64,000 bases of DNA, taken from assembly GCA_011033025.1 (NCBI GenBank), contig WFMF01000299.1, forward strand, positions 62,001 to 126,000, given 5' to 3'. Numbering within the stretch: the stretch's first letter is position 1; each line of letters begins with the position of its first letter. This DNA comes from Beroe forskalii (taxonomy: Eukaryota > Ctenophora > Nuda > Beroida > Beroidae). The notes under the pieces are model-generated. The model was not told the origin of the DNA. It saw only the letters and a list, made by a program, of their open reading frames with translations, and did not search any database. Shown in pieces: positions 33,774 to 45,307 of this stretch. The position numbers and the translations under genes are program-made.

Positions 33774-34316
33774 TATAGTAGTCTCACGACAAGTTTTGAC
33801 CGATTTAAAGGGTAGTACTATATGCGTAGAGTCGTGTTCTACACGCGTTTTATATCATGTGTCTGTTATGACTTGCAACTTTATTAAATGTAAATCTATG
33901 CGACCTTTGTATTTGCGTTACAAAAATGTGCATATCTCCGAGGTTTTTTGAGCAAACTTGATGAAACTTTCAGGATATTTAGAGCTAGATATAAGCAACA
34001 TCTCAGTGAAGTTTAGATTCATTTTTGAGCCCCAGAAGCGGAGTTATGACCGAAAAGCCACTTATTAAGCGGTAACTTTAAAACAAAACACCAGGTCATT
34101 TGTCATATCTCAATTTCTGGAGGTCAAAAATGTTAGCTACTCCAGGATTATATTGGTCATATCTTGCCCGTAATATCCTGAAGGTTTGATCAAAATTGCT
34201 CAAAAAACGGCTGAGTTATGCGCTTTTTGTTTTGTGTAAAGAAGCATTTTTTTTATTATTACCATATAAGGTAATGTGTGCTTGTTGTGTACAGGGTACA
34301 TCGTTCGACTACTATA
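33774..34316 (+). mobile_element. TATAGTAGTC element, copy C (complete)
   Basis: The 543-bp element has a 10-bp terminal inverted repeat: TATAGTAGTC at 33774-33783 and GACTACTATA at 34307-34316. It carries no protein and is followed directly by the triple-hairpin element, as in copy D at 60018. Confidence 0.75.
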
Positions 34317-34502
34317 GTACTTTAGAGGCTCAAACTCACCGCAGAAATATGATTTAGAGCACTCGGCTCAGCTTCGCTTCGCCTCGCACTCTAAATTATT
34401 TAAATGTCTCCAGCTTCGCTGTCGACATTTAAATATTATATAGAGCCCTGCTCGCGCAGGGCTCTATATTGTCTGCGTGTTCGTCTTACGCCTCTAAAGT
34501 AC
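34317..34502. mobile_element. triple-hairpin element, copy 1
   Basis: The outer stem GTACTTTAGAGGC pairs with the end at 34502. Inside are three successive hairpins: ATTTAGAG/CTCTAAAT, ATTTAAATGTC/GACATTTAAAT and the perfect ATATAGAGCCCTGC/GCAGGGCTCTATAT with a 4-base loop. The first hairpin tip carries CTCGGC-N13-GCCTCG (34362-34386). The predicted fold is a four-way, cloverleaf-like structure. Confidence 0.85.
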
Positions 34503-36460
34503 ATATAAGTATACGTATTAGTACAATAAAAAAGGATGATTTGGCTCAATTATTCTAAATCTAATGACAAATACTTAGCCCAACTGATCATCACAAAATG
34601 AAAAATTAGCATATTAAACATGCCTTACCTCTCCTATAAAATCACATTCTTTGTATTATAATTATCATTATTATTATTTTGTTCGTCGTAACGTCTGTAG
34701 TATGGATACACTTACAGGTGCGCGCGTTGCAATGTTTACACATGCATATTATAATGAATTGCGTGCGCGCTTTCATTTCTGTTAAACGCTGTTTTGGTCT
34801 CGTTGCTCATCACTTTTGATCTGATTGAAATTTTTGACGCGGTAAAAATATTCAATCAATTTGAATCGTATTGTTTAAAATTTGCAAACGAGGTGCTGCG
34901 AGTGCGTAGCAACGCCGTGTGAGTTGTTTTTTAGAATTAATTTGCAGGCTCAACGGGCTTGCTATTCACTATTCTCAATGATAAAATCACAGTTCGTGTA
35001 TGTTTTCCGTCTGTTTGTCACGCCCAATGGCAACGCGCGCAGAGGGAAAAGTGCACGTGCAGTCGCAGATGAGTTGCGCGAGACCGTTGGACAGTTGTCG
35101 TAGTAATCTGATGCTAAATTGGGCGTGGTCAATCTATTTTGTCCCATTCATTTTTGAAATTTGAACCAACGTAACTAACGTAGTTATAAACCTCATGCAG
35201 TCCGTAACAACGTTATTTTAACTTGGAATAATCAAAATCGGCGTATTTTATTATTTCTACAACTCATTGACGTGAACTCACGTGCTGAAATACAGCAACC
35301 GGGTTCAATTTCACGTGCATTTATCGTATTTGAACTTGTTCCAATGTTATCAAGTAGAAATTGGCGTTTCAATATCAATTTCTTTAAATCGCCTAAATTC
35401 CACGTGAACTCACGTGCTAATTCACGAGTCTATTTTTGATTTCCCATCCCTATCATTATCAGCGAAACATAGAAACATGGAGAAACCATTCTCTTATCAA
35501 GTTGAAATTGGTACCAAAATTGAAGTCCAAGTTTCAGCTTGCATTCACTTTCAGCATTGTTCCTAAAATTTAAGACGATTAGGTGGAATTTAAAGGTCTA
35601 AAAATTAGAAACACAAAAGTTGTATAATCTCTAAACCATGTCAATTGCGCTTACCTTGGAAAGTATTCCCCCTCTTTAGTCTTTTGAAATCACGGCAGCT
35701 GGTGCATGTTGACTCCTACTTCATATCTGATGACGCGGTACGGTAATTCGATCCTTCATAAAAACAAATTTTCAGATCAGAAAACATTACCAGAATAATG
35801 ATAATTTTTAATTTTTAATTGTAAATGTAATCATGTCTTCAAATTCAATTTAATTGTTGGATTATTTTTAGGGGGCCATCCATAAAGGACGTCCGCAATG
35901 AGGGGGGAGGGGGAGTCTGGGCAATGCGGACGTTTGCGGACGTAGGGGGGCGTTTGGCATAATGCGCACGTCCGCAATTAATTCCAGGCTATAATTATAA
36001 ACTCTCACCTGCTACGTCACAGCATGTTGATGTTCATAAAATTAAATGGTTCATTTTCAGCAATACTGTCACGACATGCAAACTAAAAATATGCGGAATC
36101 TTCATGGGTATAGGATCAAATGAACGAAGTTATTACTTATTCCAAGCATTTATAGAAAAACTTGAAATGATCAGTTGGCCTTAAACAACCCGTTTTTACT
36201 ATTATTCGTGATTTCGTAATTGTATGTAAACTATCAGGCTGTTTCATGTGTTTTATTAATTCAAGTTTAAGTTTCGCTTCAAGATCAAAATACAATCGGG
36301 CATATATGAGACTCATTTCATGTCAAAATCACAAAAGTTGAGTATAATTACACATCAGACCGTATTCAATTTGCTAAATTAATTCATAATTTCCTTTTAA
36401 TTGACTAACATCAAACAAAAAGCTTTATAGGGATAGGATCAGCCCCGATAAAACGCGATT
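34503..36460. repeat. intergenic with decayed dispersed repeats
   Basis: Positions 34790-34930 match 59290-59440 inverted (words TTTTTACCGC and GCAGCACCTCGTT in the other copy). Positions 35160-35430 resemble 62330-62600 in the same orientation (GAACCAACGTAACTAA and CACGTGAACTCA). Near 35873-35980, GGGGGCCATCCATAAAGGAC followed by repeated GTCCGCAA words looks like the end of a small DNA transposon. No gene was recognised. Confidence 0.45.
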
Positions 36461-36462
36461 TT

Positions 36463-38340
36463 GTGCCAGGATAGTCAGAACATGTGCCAGGATAGTCAGA
36501 ACATGTGCCAGGATAGTCAGAACATGTGCCAGGATAGTCAGAACATGTGCCAGGATAGTCAGAACATGTGCCAGTATAGTCAGAACATGTGCCAGGATAG
36601 TCAGAACATGTGCCAGGATAGTCAGAACATGTGCCAGGATAGTCAGAACATGTGCCAGGATAGTCAGAACATGTGCCAGGATAGTCAGAACATGTGCCAG
36701 GATAGTCAGAACATGTGCCAGGATAGTCAGAACATGTGCCAGGATAGTCAGAACATGTGCCAGGATAGTCAGAACATGTGCCAGGATAGTCAGAACATGT
36801 GCCAGGATAGTCAGAACATGTGCCAGTATAGCCAGAACATGTGCCAGGATAGTCAGAACATGTGCCAGGATAGTCAGAACATGTGCCAGGATAGTCAGAA
36901 CATGTGCCAGGATAGTCAGAACATGTGCCAGGATAGTCAGAACATGTGCCAGGATAGTCAGAACATGTGCCAGGATAGTCAGAACATGTGCCAGGATAGT
37001 CAGAACATGTGCCAGGATAGTCAGAACATGTGCCAGGATAGTCAGAACATGTGCCAGGATAGTCAGAACATGTGCCAGGATAGTCAGAACATGTGCCAGG
37101 ATAGTCAGAACATGTGCCAGGATAGTCAGAACATGTGCCAGGATAGTCAGAACATGTGCCAGGATAGTCAGAACATGTGCCAGGATAGTCAGAACATGTG
37201 CCAGGATAGTCAGAACATGTGCCAGGATAGTCAGAACATGTGCCAGGATAGTCAGAACATGTGCCAGGATAGTCAGAACATGTGCCAGGATAGTCAGAAC
37301 ATGTGCCAGGATAGTCAGAACATGTGCCAGGATAGTCAGAACATGTGCCAGGATAGTCAGAACATGTGCCAGGATAGTCAGAACATGTGCCAGGATAGTC
37401 AGAACATGTGCCAGGATAGTCAGAACATGTGCCAGGATAGTCAGAACATGTGCCAGGATAGTCAGAACATCCAGAACATGTGCCAGGATAGTCAGAACAT
37501 GTGCCAGGATAGTCAGAACATGTGCCAGGATAGTCAGAACATGTGCCAGGATAGTCAGAACATGTGCCAGGATAGTCAGAACATGTGCCAGGATAGTCAG
37601 AACATGTGCCAGGATAGTCAGAACATGTGCCAGGATAGTCAGAACATGTGCCAGGATAGTCAGAACATGTGCCAGGATAGTCAGAACATGTGCCAGGATA
37701 GTCAGAACATGTGCCAGGATAGTCAGAACATGTGCCAGGATAGTCAGAACATGTGCCAGGATAGTCAGAACATGTGCCAGGATAGTCAGAACATGTGCCA
37801 GGATAGTCAGAACATGTGCCAGGATAGTCAGAACATGTGCCAGGATAGTCAGAACATGTGCCAGGATAGTCAGAACATGTGCCAGGATAGTCAGAACATG
37901 TGCCAGGATAGTCAGAACATGTGCCAGGATAGTCAGAACATGTGCCAGGATAGTCAGAACATGTGCCAGGATAGTCAGAACATGTGCCAGGATAGTCAGA
38001 ACATGTGCCAGGATAGTCAGAACATGTGCCAGGATAGTCAGAACATGTGCCAGGATAGTCAGAACATGTGCCAGGATAGTCAGAACATGTGCCAGGATAG
38101 TCAGAACATGTGCCAGGATAGTCAGAACATGTGCCAGGATAGTCAGAACATGTGCCAGGATAGTCAGAACATGTGCCAGGATAGTCAGAACATGTGCCAG
38201 GATAGTCAGAACATGTGCCAGGATAGTCAGAACATGTGCCAGGATAGTCAGAACATGTGCCAGGATAGTCAGAACATGTGCCAGGATAGTCAGAACATGT
38301 GCCAGTATAGTCAGAACATGTGCCAGTATAGCCAGAACAA
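36463..38340. repeat. 21-bp satellite, ~89 copies
   Basis: The unit ATGTGCCAGGATAGTCAGAA plus C is repeated with very high identity. Rare variants are GTATAG for GGATAG, and one odd 10-bp insertion sits near 37470. Being 21 bp with no stop in two frames, it is open as MCQDSQN on plus and HVLTILA on minus for over 600 codons. Both are consequences of the period and not evidence of a protein. Confidence 0.97.
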
Positions 38341-39294
38341 GATGAAGAGCTAGGATGGTCAGAACATAAGCCAGAACAAGAGCCCCTGATTGGCAGCTGG
38401 CCTGCATTGCCCCGCGTGGCACGAGCCGATCATGAGAAACTTTCTTCTTTTTGAGTCCCATTTTTGTTCCGCTGGCTTGGGTAACATTGGGGACATCAAC
38501 TCAAAACCACCCGTTAATCTTTGGTACAGCACAGCTCATACATCAAAATCGTGTATTCCAAAATACCGAGGATGATCCAAAGTCAGTATCAATATTTTAA
38601 TATTTTGTTTCTCATTACTGATAACATTTCAGAATTTTTAAAGATCAAAATTTTCAGTGATTCAATTCAATTTGAATTTAATGAAAATCATTCTCAATTT
38701 TAACTAAAAATAACACAAATGTTGCTTTGAATATTTTTGTCTTCGTAATTCTTTACTCAGTTAGAAAAAAATTTCCAAATTCTCAATTTTGATTTTTTTA
38801 AGCCCATTTACGCATATTTGCCAAATTTTTATTTATCAAAAAAGTTTTGGGGCCCAACCAAACATCTGGCTCCATTTGTTTCTGAATTCACTTCTAACAA
38901 TTGAACACTTTTATTAAAATCGGAAGTTGCAACCCATAATGTGCATAAACACACTAAATTAAAATCGGAAGTTGCCATAAGCGGTAAAATATGGGGTAAT
39001 AGCATCAAATAATTCACAACATGTATCGAAAGTACAACCCAGTAATAAGAATAAATGTTATCTAAATGTTACCAATTCCATACTCATATGATTTACAGTT
39101 CCAAATGTCTTGCTTATCGTACATGTGTCCCTTTTTAGAATGATTCTTGTGCAATGAAAACAGAAAAAAGCACTCACAGTTACAACTACAAGACGCGTGA
39201 GACGCGCGCTATCAAGCGCTAATTTCTAAATCTAATACGCTGAGCATAATAAGATAATACTGTACATGGCGACTTCACGGTGTCACTTCACCAG
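38341..39294. other. intergenic, nothing recognised
   Basis: AT-rich with a small internal repeat of AAAATCGGAAGTTGC at about 38915-38975. No exon, RNA gene or element ends were seen. Confidence 0.4.
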
Positions 39295-39297
39295 TAA

Positions 39298-39435
39298 ATG
39301 AGCTATCAACTACACTGGGCATTTGAATGCAGTGTCACCAACAAGTCCAAACTATACAAGATTACAAATGAAGCCTGTTCCTACTATAATTTAAAAACAA
39401 AATACAGTTTTAGCGTTTCCTTTGATGAAAACCCG
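39298..39435 (+). CDS. candidate exon, unknown extracellular-looking protein
   Basis: From ATG 39298 the frame reads MSYQLHWAFECSVTNKSK, then LYKITNEACSYYNLKTKYSF and SVSFDENP, ending AACCCG|GTGAGT in phase 0. Two cysteines and alternating hydrophobic residues resemble a beta-sandwich segment, but no family is recognised. A CAG precedes it at 39292-39294, yet the next codon in this frame would be TAA, so it must start at the Met or the exon is broken. No partner exon was found. Confidence 0.3.
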
Positions 39436-39539
39436 GTGAGTCACAAACAAACAAGCCAGCTCAAAGAAATAAAGCAGCAGCAACTCAGTTAGATTTTCAG
39501 AACGAAACTCGGAAACAGAAACCAGCACGTGAATTACCG

Positions 39540-40318
39540 GCAAATTGAAACTTAGTCACAACCCGGACTACGCAAATCCGGCAAATTGAAACTTAGTCAC
39601 AACCCGGACTAACGCAAATCCGGCAAATTGAAACTTAGTCACAACCCGGACTAACGCAAATCCGGCAAATTGAAACTTAGTCACAACCCGGACTAACGCA
39701 AATCCGGCAAATTGAAACTTAGTCACAGCCCGGACTAACGCAAATCCGGTAAATTGAAACTTAGTCACAACCCGGACTAACGCAAATCCGGTAAATTGAA
39801 ACTTAGTCACAACCCGGACTAACGCAAATCCGGTAAATTGAAACTTAGTCACAGCCCGGACTAACGCAAATCCGGTAAATTGAAACTAAGTCACAGCCCG
39901 GACTAACGCAAATCCGGTAAATTGAAACTTAGTCACAGCCCGGACTAACGCAAATCCGGCAAATTGAAGCAGTCACAACGGACCTACGCAAATACGGCAA
40001 ATTGAAACTAAGTCACAGCCCGGACTACGCAAATCCGGCAAATTGAAACTTAGTCACAACCCGGACTACGCAAATCCGGCAAACTGAAACTTAGTCACAA
40101 CCCGGACTAACGCAAATCCGGCAAATTGAAACTAAGTCTAGCGGACTAACGCAAATCCGTAAATTGAAACTTAATGTGGCGGACTAACACCAAGTCATGG
40201 CAAATTGAAACTAAGTCACAACCCGGACTACGCAAATCCGGCAAATTGAAACTAAGTCACAACCCGGACTAACGCAAATCCGGCAAATTGAAACTAAGTC
40301 ACAGCCCGGACTACGCAA
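39540..40318 (+). repeat. 42-bp minisatellite
   Basis: About 18 copies with AAATTGAAACTTAGTCACAA, then CCCGGACTAACGCAAATCCG and GC. Left units are clean. From about 39966 rightward units carry many indels and substitutions, merging into a noisy region. No splice-site-like core is seen. Confidence 0.93.
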
Positions 40319-41125
40319 CCCTTTTTTAAATTTTAAAAAAAGTTACCCTTGGGGCAAAAAACACTTTCCCCTTTTTGGGAAGTTTTAAATCAACTCAATT
40401 TTTTTACCGAAAAAAATTTAAACACAAAAGTTACCAAAATATCATTAAACAGAAATGAACGTTTTCACGAAAAGGGAACGCGCCGGGTTCCATTACGCAC
40501 GCCCCCTGAAATTTCCAAAAGGACTAAAAGGAAACCAAAAAGGCGAAAAACGCAAAGAATGGCAAATTATAAAAACCGGGTTGTATAGTCCCAAAATTAG
40601 TTTAGAAAATTTGGCCAAGGTGGGTTTTAAATCAACCCGGAGTGGCAGCCTAAGGGCATGGGATTTCCCCTTAATGGGCCAGGGTGAACCTGGGTTTTTT
40701 GGGCCCCCCGATCCTTATACCCGGGGCTGAGAGCAAAACCCCGTCCGGACCAGAAGATCTGATTTCGCCAACCCCCCTGGTTGCAAAGGACGCAAAGCGT
40801 CGGCTTTCCCTGCAGATTAGGTCAGTTTTTACCCGAAATTTTTAAATCTCCCTTCGGGGGGGGGGGGGGGGGGTGGTGACCAACCAAAACTGTGAAATCA
40901 TTCCATGATTGAGATTTTCCGGGCCGGCAAAGCCCAATTCCGGATCCCCGCCGGAAACGGGGAAATTGGTCTGTTAACATCTTATCTTTTTTGGGGATAT
41001 AGGTTTTGAACTGTGGATTTTTTGAAGAGTCTGTTTTAACAAAAAATTTTATGATATTGCGGAGGTCGTGGGGGGGTTTTTTGGTTTAAAAATTTTCTTT
41101 AGGAAACCCCAAAATTTTGGAAAAT
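40319..41125. other. probable low-quality sequence
   Basis: Letters are stretched into homopolymers (an 18-G run at about 40856-40873, CCCCCC, TTTTTTT, AAAAAA), GC content jumps and neither strand makes sense. This looks like the error-rich end of a sequencing read rather than biology. It fades into clean LINE sequence at about 41126. Confidence 0.6.
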
Positions 41126-41620
41126 GGTGGATTCTTTGTATAGCAAAAGCTGGGCAATCTTCAATTATATGCATTGCTGTTTCGTCTGGGCAGAAGATTG
41201 GATCTATCCCTGAATTTTGGAGGTCTCAGAATTCACAGAGAGGTTCTAGTGCCATGTTCATTCTGTGTAGATGGCTGTTGAGGTTGTTATGTCCTGTGAT
41301 TATTTTTAGCAGAATGCGCAGAGATTTTGTTGGCAGATTTAATATTATATAGCTTAGTTTCGGTAGGTTGAAATTGCATTTTTTAAGTAGACAGTTCATT
41401 GGAGTATTGGGTACGAACAGTCGTGATGGAGATTGTTGATTTGCCATCTATTTATGTGAGCTTCATTGTAATAGTCTTTCACTCTTTCAGCTTAGAAATG
41501 ATTGATTTGTGTGGTATTTTTATGTGTTTATGTTGGTTGTCAGAATGGCTTCCCATTTTTGCTAGTGAGTCTGCAATTTCATTCCCGTCATAGTCACTGT
41601 GTCCTGCTATGCACATATTA
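41126..41620 (-). pseudogene. LINE 3' fragment with RNase H end and C-terminal region
   Basis: The minus strand reads GHSDYDGNEIADSLAKMG, the end of an RNase H domain (GH...GNExAD.LAK). Then, after a frame change, it reads NCLLKKCNFNLPKLSYIIL, LRILLKIITGHNNLNSHLHR, MNMALEPLCEF and stop. RNase H downstream of reverse transcriptase is typical of the I-type group of non-LTR elements. The same family occurs at 58531-59090. Broken by stops. Confidence 0.65.
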
Positions 41621-43339
41621 TCCTATTTCTCATCTTCTCACCCACGATCTCGGCTAACCCTCTAACCCTATTCAATGCCTTTTTGTAAGACAACAAGAAT
41701 TGCGCCTGCACCGACATGATTATTGTTGTTCCCATATGCCGTAAGCAGGCGCTTGATTTCCCTCCACCGCGGTCCTTGATGTAAGCTTAGCATCATAATA
41801 AATTAATAAGATAATACAAAACGCAGTCGTTATAAAGTAATAAGAGTATAACCACCGAGAACATGAATTGGCACATGCCATTTCTTCTAAAATTCTTGCG
41901 CACGAGTTCGTTGTTGTACTCTGTTCGTTGTAGATTTCGCGCCATTTTGTTGAATTGGTTTACGTATCACATCAAATTGTGTCACTGTTATTCACACGAT
42001 GTATTTTCTTAATGTTTATAAATTTATACTAAGTTGATATCACTTTTTATCTGATTTTCAAATTTTGTGCTTTTGTTTTCTGTTTCAATGCTATCTCTTC
42101 TTCTCTTGTTCCAAAAAGCCATATTCGTCTTTCACAGCGAATAGTATTTCTCAAACTTAGTTGAATCCAGCAGAAAGTCTAATAGTTATGCAGTTTGGTA
42201 ATTAACCTTGTACAAAACCGAAGCCTTTTCTCGAATCCACCACCCAACTCAAACCTAACTTTTTAAGACACGAATTCTTCAACAGCATAATCAAATTTAG
42301 AACTTATCATAATTTAGGAGTTCGAGCATGCGGCACAGATGGGCCAGATCAACCTATAAGATTTATACTTTTGACAACCAACAGCTCCATGAATTAATAT
42401 ACCTATTCGTTATTTTGAAGATTTATGTGATATGGGGACAGACGGAGGGACGGGCGGAGGGACATTTTCACGACTGATATTATAAAGGAGCAATCCGGGC
42501 ACTTTCCAGAAATTACAGTAGTTGTATTGCAAAACTGGACCTGATATACACATATTCTATTTCTCACCTCCCAGACCACGATCTCTGCCAACCCTCTCAT
42601 TTGCCTTTTTGTATACACAAAAAGGCCAATGGGGAGGGAAAATGTGTTTGGGAGGGAAATATATAAGTTTCAGTGAAATATATCACGAGTTTACAAGGTG
42701 GGCACCTTGCAGAACACAGGCATGGGTACCTGCTCATGCTGTTGAGTGGGGCCAGGTAGTTGGACGGAATCCAGCCATTCTTCTCAAGTCGAGGGATATA
42801 TACATCACTCCAAACCTGAAAATATGCAAGTGCCTACCTTATCAAATAGACAGATATATAATAGTCGACTGATGGCTAGGGGAGGGGGTAAGGCAAACTT
42901 TGGCAAACTATGACAAACTTTGGCAAACACTTTTTTGGCAAACTCCAAAAAAAGTGGAAGCATTTGCCAAAGTTTGCCAAAAATAAAACACCTTTTTAGC
43001 CACTTTGGCTAAGATGCTGAATCGATTCCCAAGGTCTGTTTCACATTTTGACGTTATCCAGAAGCTGTAACAGCGACTACATCCACATTCCACATTGAAT
43101 AGAGTAGAGGGCTACAGTAACAAATACGATATTTCATTACCTCTTACTTTAAGTTATATGCATTCAAGTACTAAGTAATCCGATCAAACTGTTGTATAAA
43201 GCCCTAAAACCGAAGCATCCACGCTACATAAGTCTGATACTGCAGCAAAAAATCAATAGTAAGGCCCCACCGTGACCATTGGGCAGTTTCCATGGATTCC
43301 TGCAACATAACTCGACATGTTGAGAATGTTAATTGCCTA
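41621..43339. other. intergenic, decayed repeats
   Basis: Positions 41610-41690 and 42545-42615 share a CCACGATCTCGGCTAACCC-like word, which recurs inverted near 52880-52920. Positions 42890-42965 hold TTGGCAAAC tandem words with an inverted GCCAAAGTTTGCC, matching 54205-54330. No gene. Confidence 0.4.
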
Positions 43340-45307
43340 GTGAAGGTTAAGTGGAGCCTAGTGAGTAGTGGAGGCTCTGAGGAGCTTAGTGAAGGCTGAG
43401 TGGATCCCAGTGGGGGCTTTGTAGAGCCTAGTAGAAGCTGTGTTGAGCCTAGTGAAGGCTGAGCGGAGCCTAATGGAGAGTGATTAGAGCCTAGTGGAGG
43501 CTTTGTAGAGCCTAGTAGAAGCTGTGTGGAGCCTAGTGGTCCACAAAGCTCAACTCAGCCTCCACTCATCCTCCACTAGGCTGCACTCATGATCATTCTA
43601 CACTAGACTCCACTCAGCCTTCACAAGTAGTGGAGGCTGCTCGGAGCCCAGTGGAGGTTGAGTGGAGGCTGTGTAGAGCCATTAGGCTCCACTAGGCTCC
43701 ATTCAGCCTCTGACCACTCTACACTAGGCTCCAACCAGCCTTCACTTGTAGTGGAGGCTGTGTGGAGGTTTAGTTGAGGTTGAGTGGAGCCTGGTAAAGG
43801 CTGATTGGAGCCTGATTGGAGGCTGTGTGGAGCCTAGTGGAGGCTGGTTGGGGCCTAGTGGAGGATGTGTGGAGCCTAGTGGAGGCGGACTGGAGCCTAG
43901 TGGAGGTTGTGTAGAGCATAATGGAGGCTGTGTGAAGCCTATTGGAAGCTTTGTAGGGACTAGTGGTCCACTAGGCCACACTCAGCTTCCACTTGGCTCC
44001 ACACAGCCTCCACTAGGCCCCAATCACTCTCCACTAGGCTCCACCCAGCCTTCACTTTATAGTAGTGGAGGCTGTGTGGAGCCCAGTGGAGGCAGAGTAG
44101 AGCCTAGTAGAGGCTGAGTGGAGCATAGTGGAGGCTGGCCGGAGACTGGCAGAGACTAGTGGAGGCTGTGTGGAGCCTCTTGGAGGCTGAGTGGAGGCTG
44201 TGTGGAGCCTAGTGGCTTAGTGGAGATTGTGTGGAAGCTTTGTGGAGCCTAGTGTAGGCTGTGTGGAGCCTAGTGGAGGCTGTGTGGAGCCTAGTGGAGG
44301 CTATGTGGAGCCTATTGGCAGCTGTTTGGAGCCTAGTGGAGGCTGCCTAGAGTCAAGTGGAGGCTGTGTGGAGCATAGTGGATGCAGAGTGGCGCCTAGT
44401 AGAAGCTGAGTGGAGCCTAGTGGAGGCCGAGTGGAGCCCAGAGGCGGTGTGTGGAGCCTATTGGAGGCTGTGTGGAGCCTAGTGGAGGCTGTGTGGAGCC
44501 TAGAGGCGGCTGTGTGGAGCCTAGTGGAGGCTGTGTGGAGCCTAGAGGCGGCTGGCTGGAGCCTATTGGAGGCTGTGAGGAGCCTAGTGGAGGCTGTCTG
44601 GAGCAGTGGAGGCTGGCTGGAGCCTAGTGGAGGTTGTGTGTAGGCCTAGTGGGGCTGTGAAGCCTGAGCAGTGGAGGCTTGTGGAGACTAGTGGTCACTG
44701 GTTGTTTAGCCTCACTGAGGCTGTGTGAAGCCTACTAGGCTTTACACATTAGTTTCCCACTAGAGTTCACACAGCCTCCAATTAGGCTCTGGCTCTGCTA
44801 GCCTCCCTTGGGTCTTCACTTTATACTTTTATAGTACTGGAGGCTGTGTGGAGCCCAGTGGAGGCTGGCTGGAGACTGGCGGAGACTAGTGGAGGCTGTG
44901 TGGAGCCTCTTGGAGGCTGAGTGGAGGCTGTGTGTAGCCTAGTGACGATTGTGTGGAGGCTGTGTGGAGCCTAGTGTAGGCTGTGTGGAGGCTGTGTGGA
45001 GCCTATTGGAGGCTGTGTGGAGCCTATTGGAGGCTGTGTGGAGCCTAGTGGAGGCTGTCTGGCGCCAAGTGAAGGCTGTCTGGGGTCTAGTGAAGGCTGG
45101 GTGGAGCCTAGTGGAGGCCGAGTGGAGGCTGCCTGGAGCCAGTGAAAGATGTGTTGAGCCTAGTGGAGGCTGTGTGGAGCCTAGAGGCGGCTGTGTGGAG
45201 CCTATTGGAGGCTGTGTGGAGCCAAGTGGAGGCTGTCTGGAGACTGGCGGAGACTAGTGGAGCCAAGTGGAGGCTGTCTGGAGCCTAGTGGAGGCTGTCT
45301 GGAGTCT
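43340..45307. repeat. 21-bp minisatellite, left block
   Basis: Degenerate copies of AGTGGAGGCTGTGTGGAGCCT. Three patches are inverted (about 43537-43620, 43683-43740 and 43970-44050, reading CCTCCACTAGGCTCCA), so the block has rearranged internally. It continues beyond the foldback insertion at 50838. Confidence 0.9.

Noticed and set aside
36425..38461. 630- and 678-codon open frames (MCQDSQN and HVLTILA polymers)
   Set aside because: The 21-bp period with no stop makes long frames inevitable. There is no flanking coding sequence or splice context.
40349..40730. Open frames of 79 and 91 codons
   Set aside because: They lie in the noise-like block with homopolymer runs, and no family resemblance is seen.
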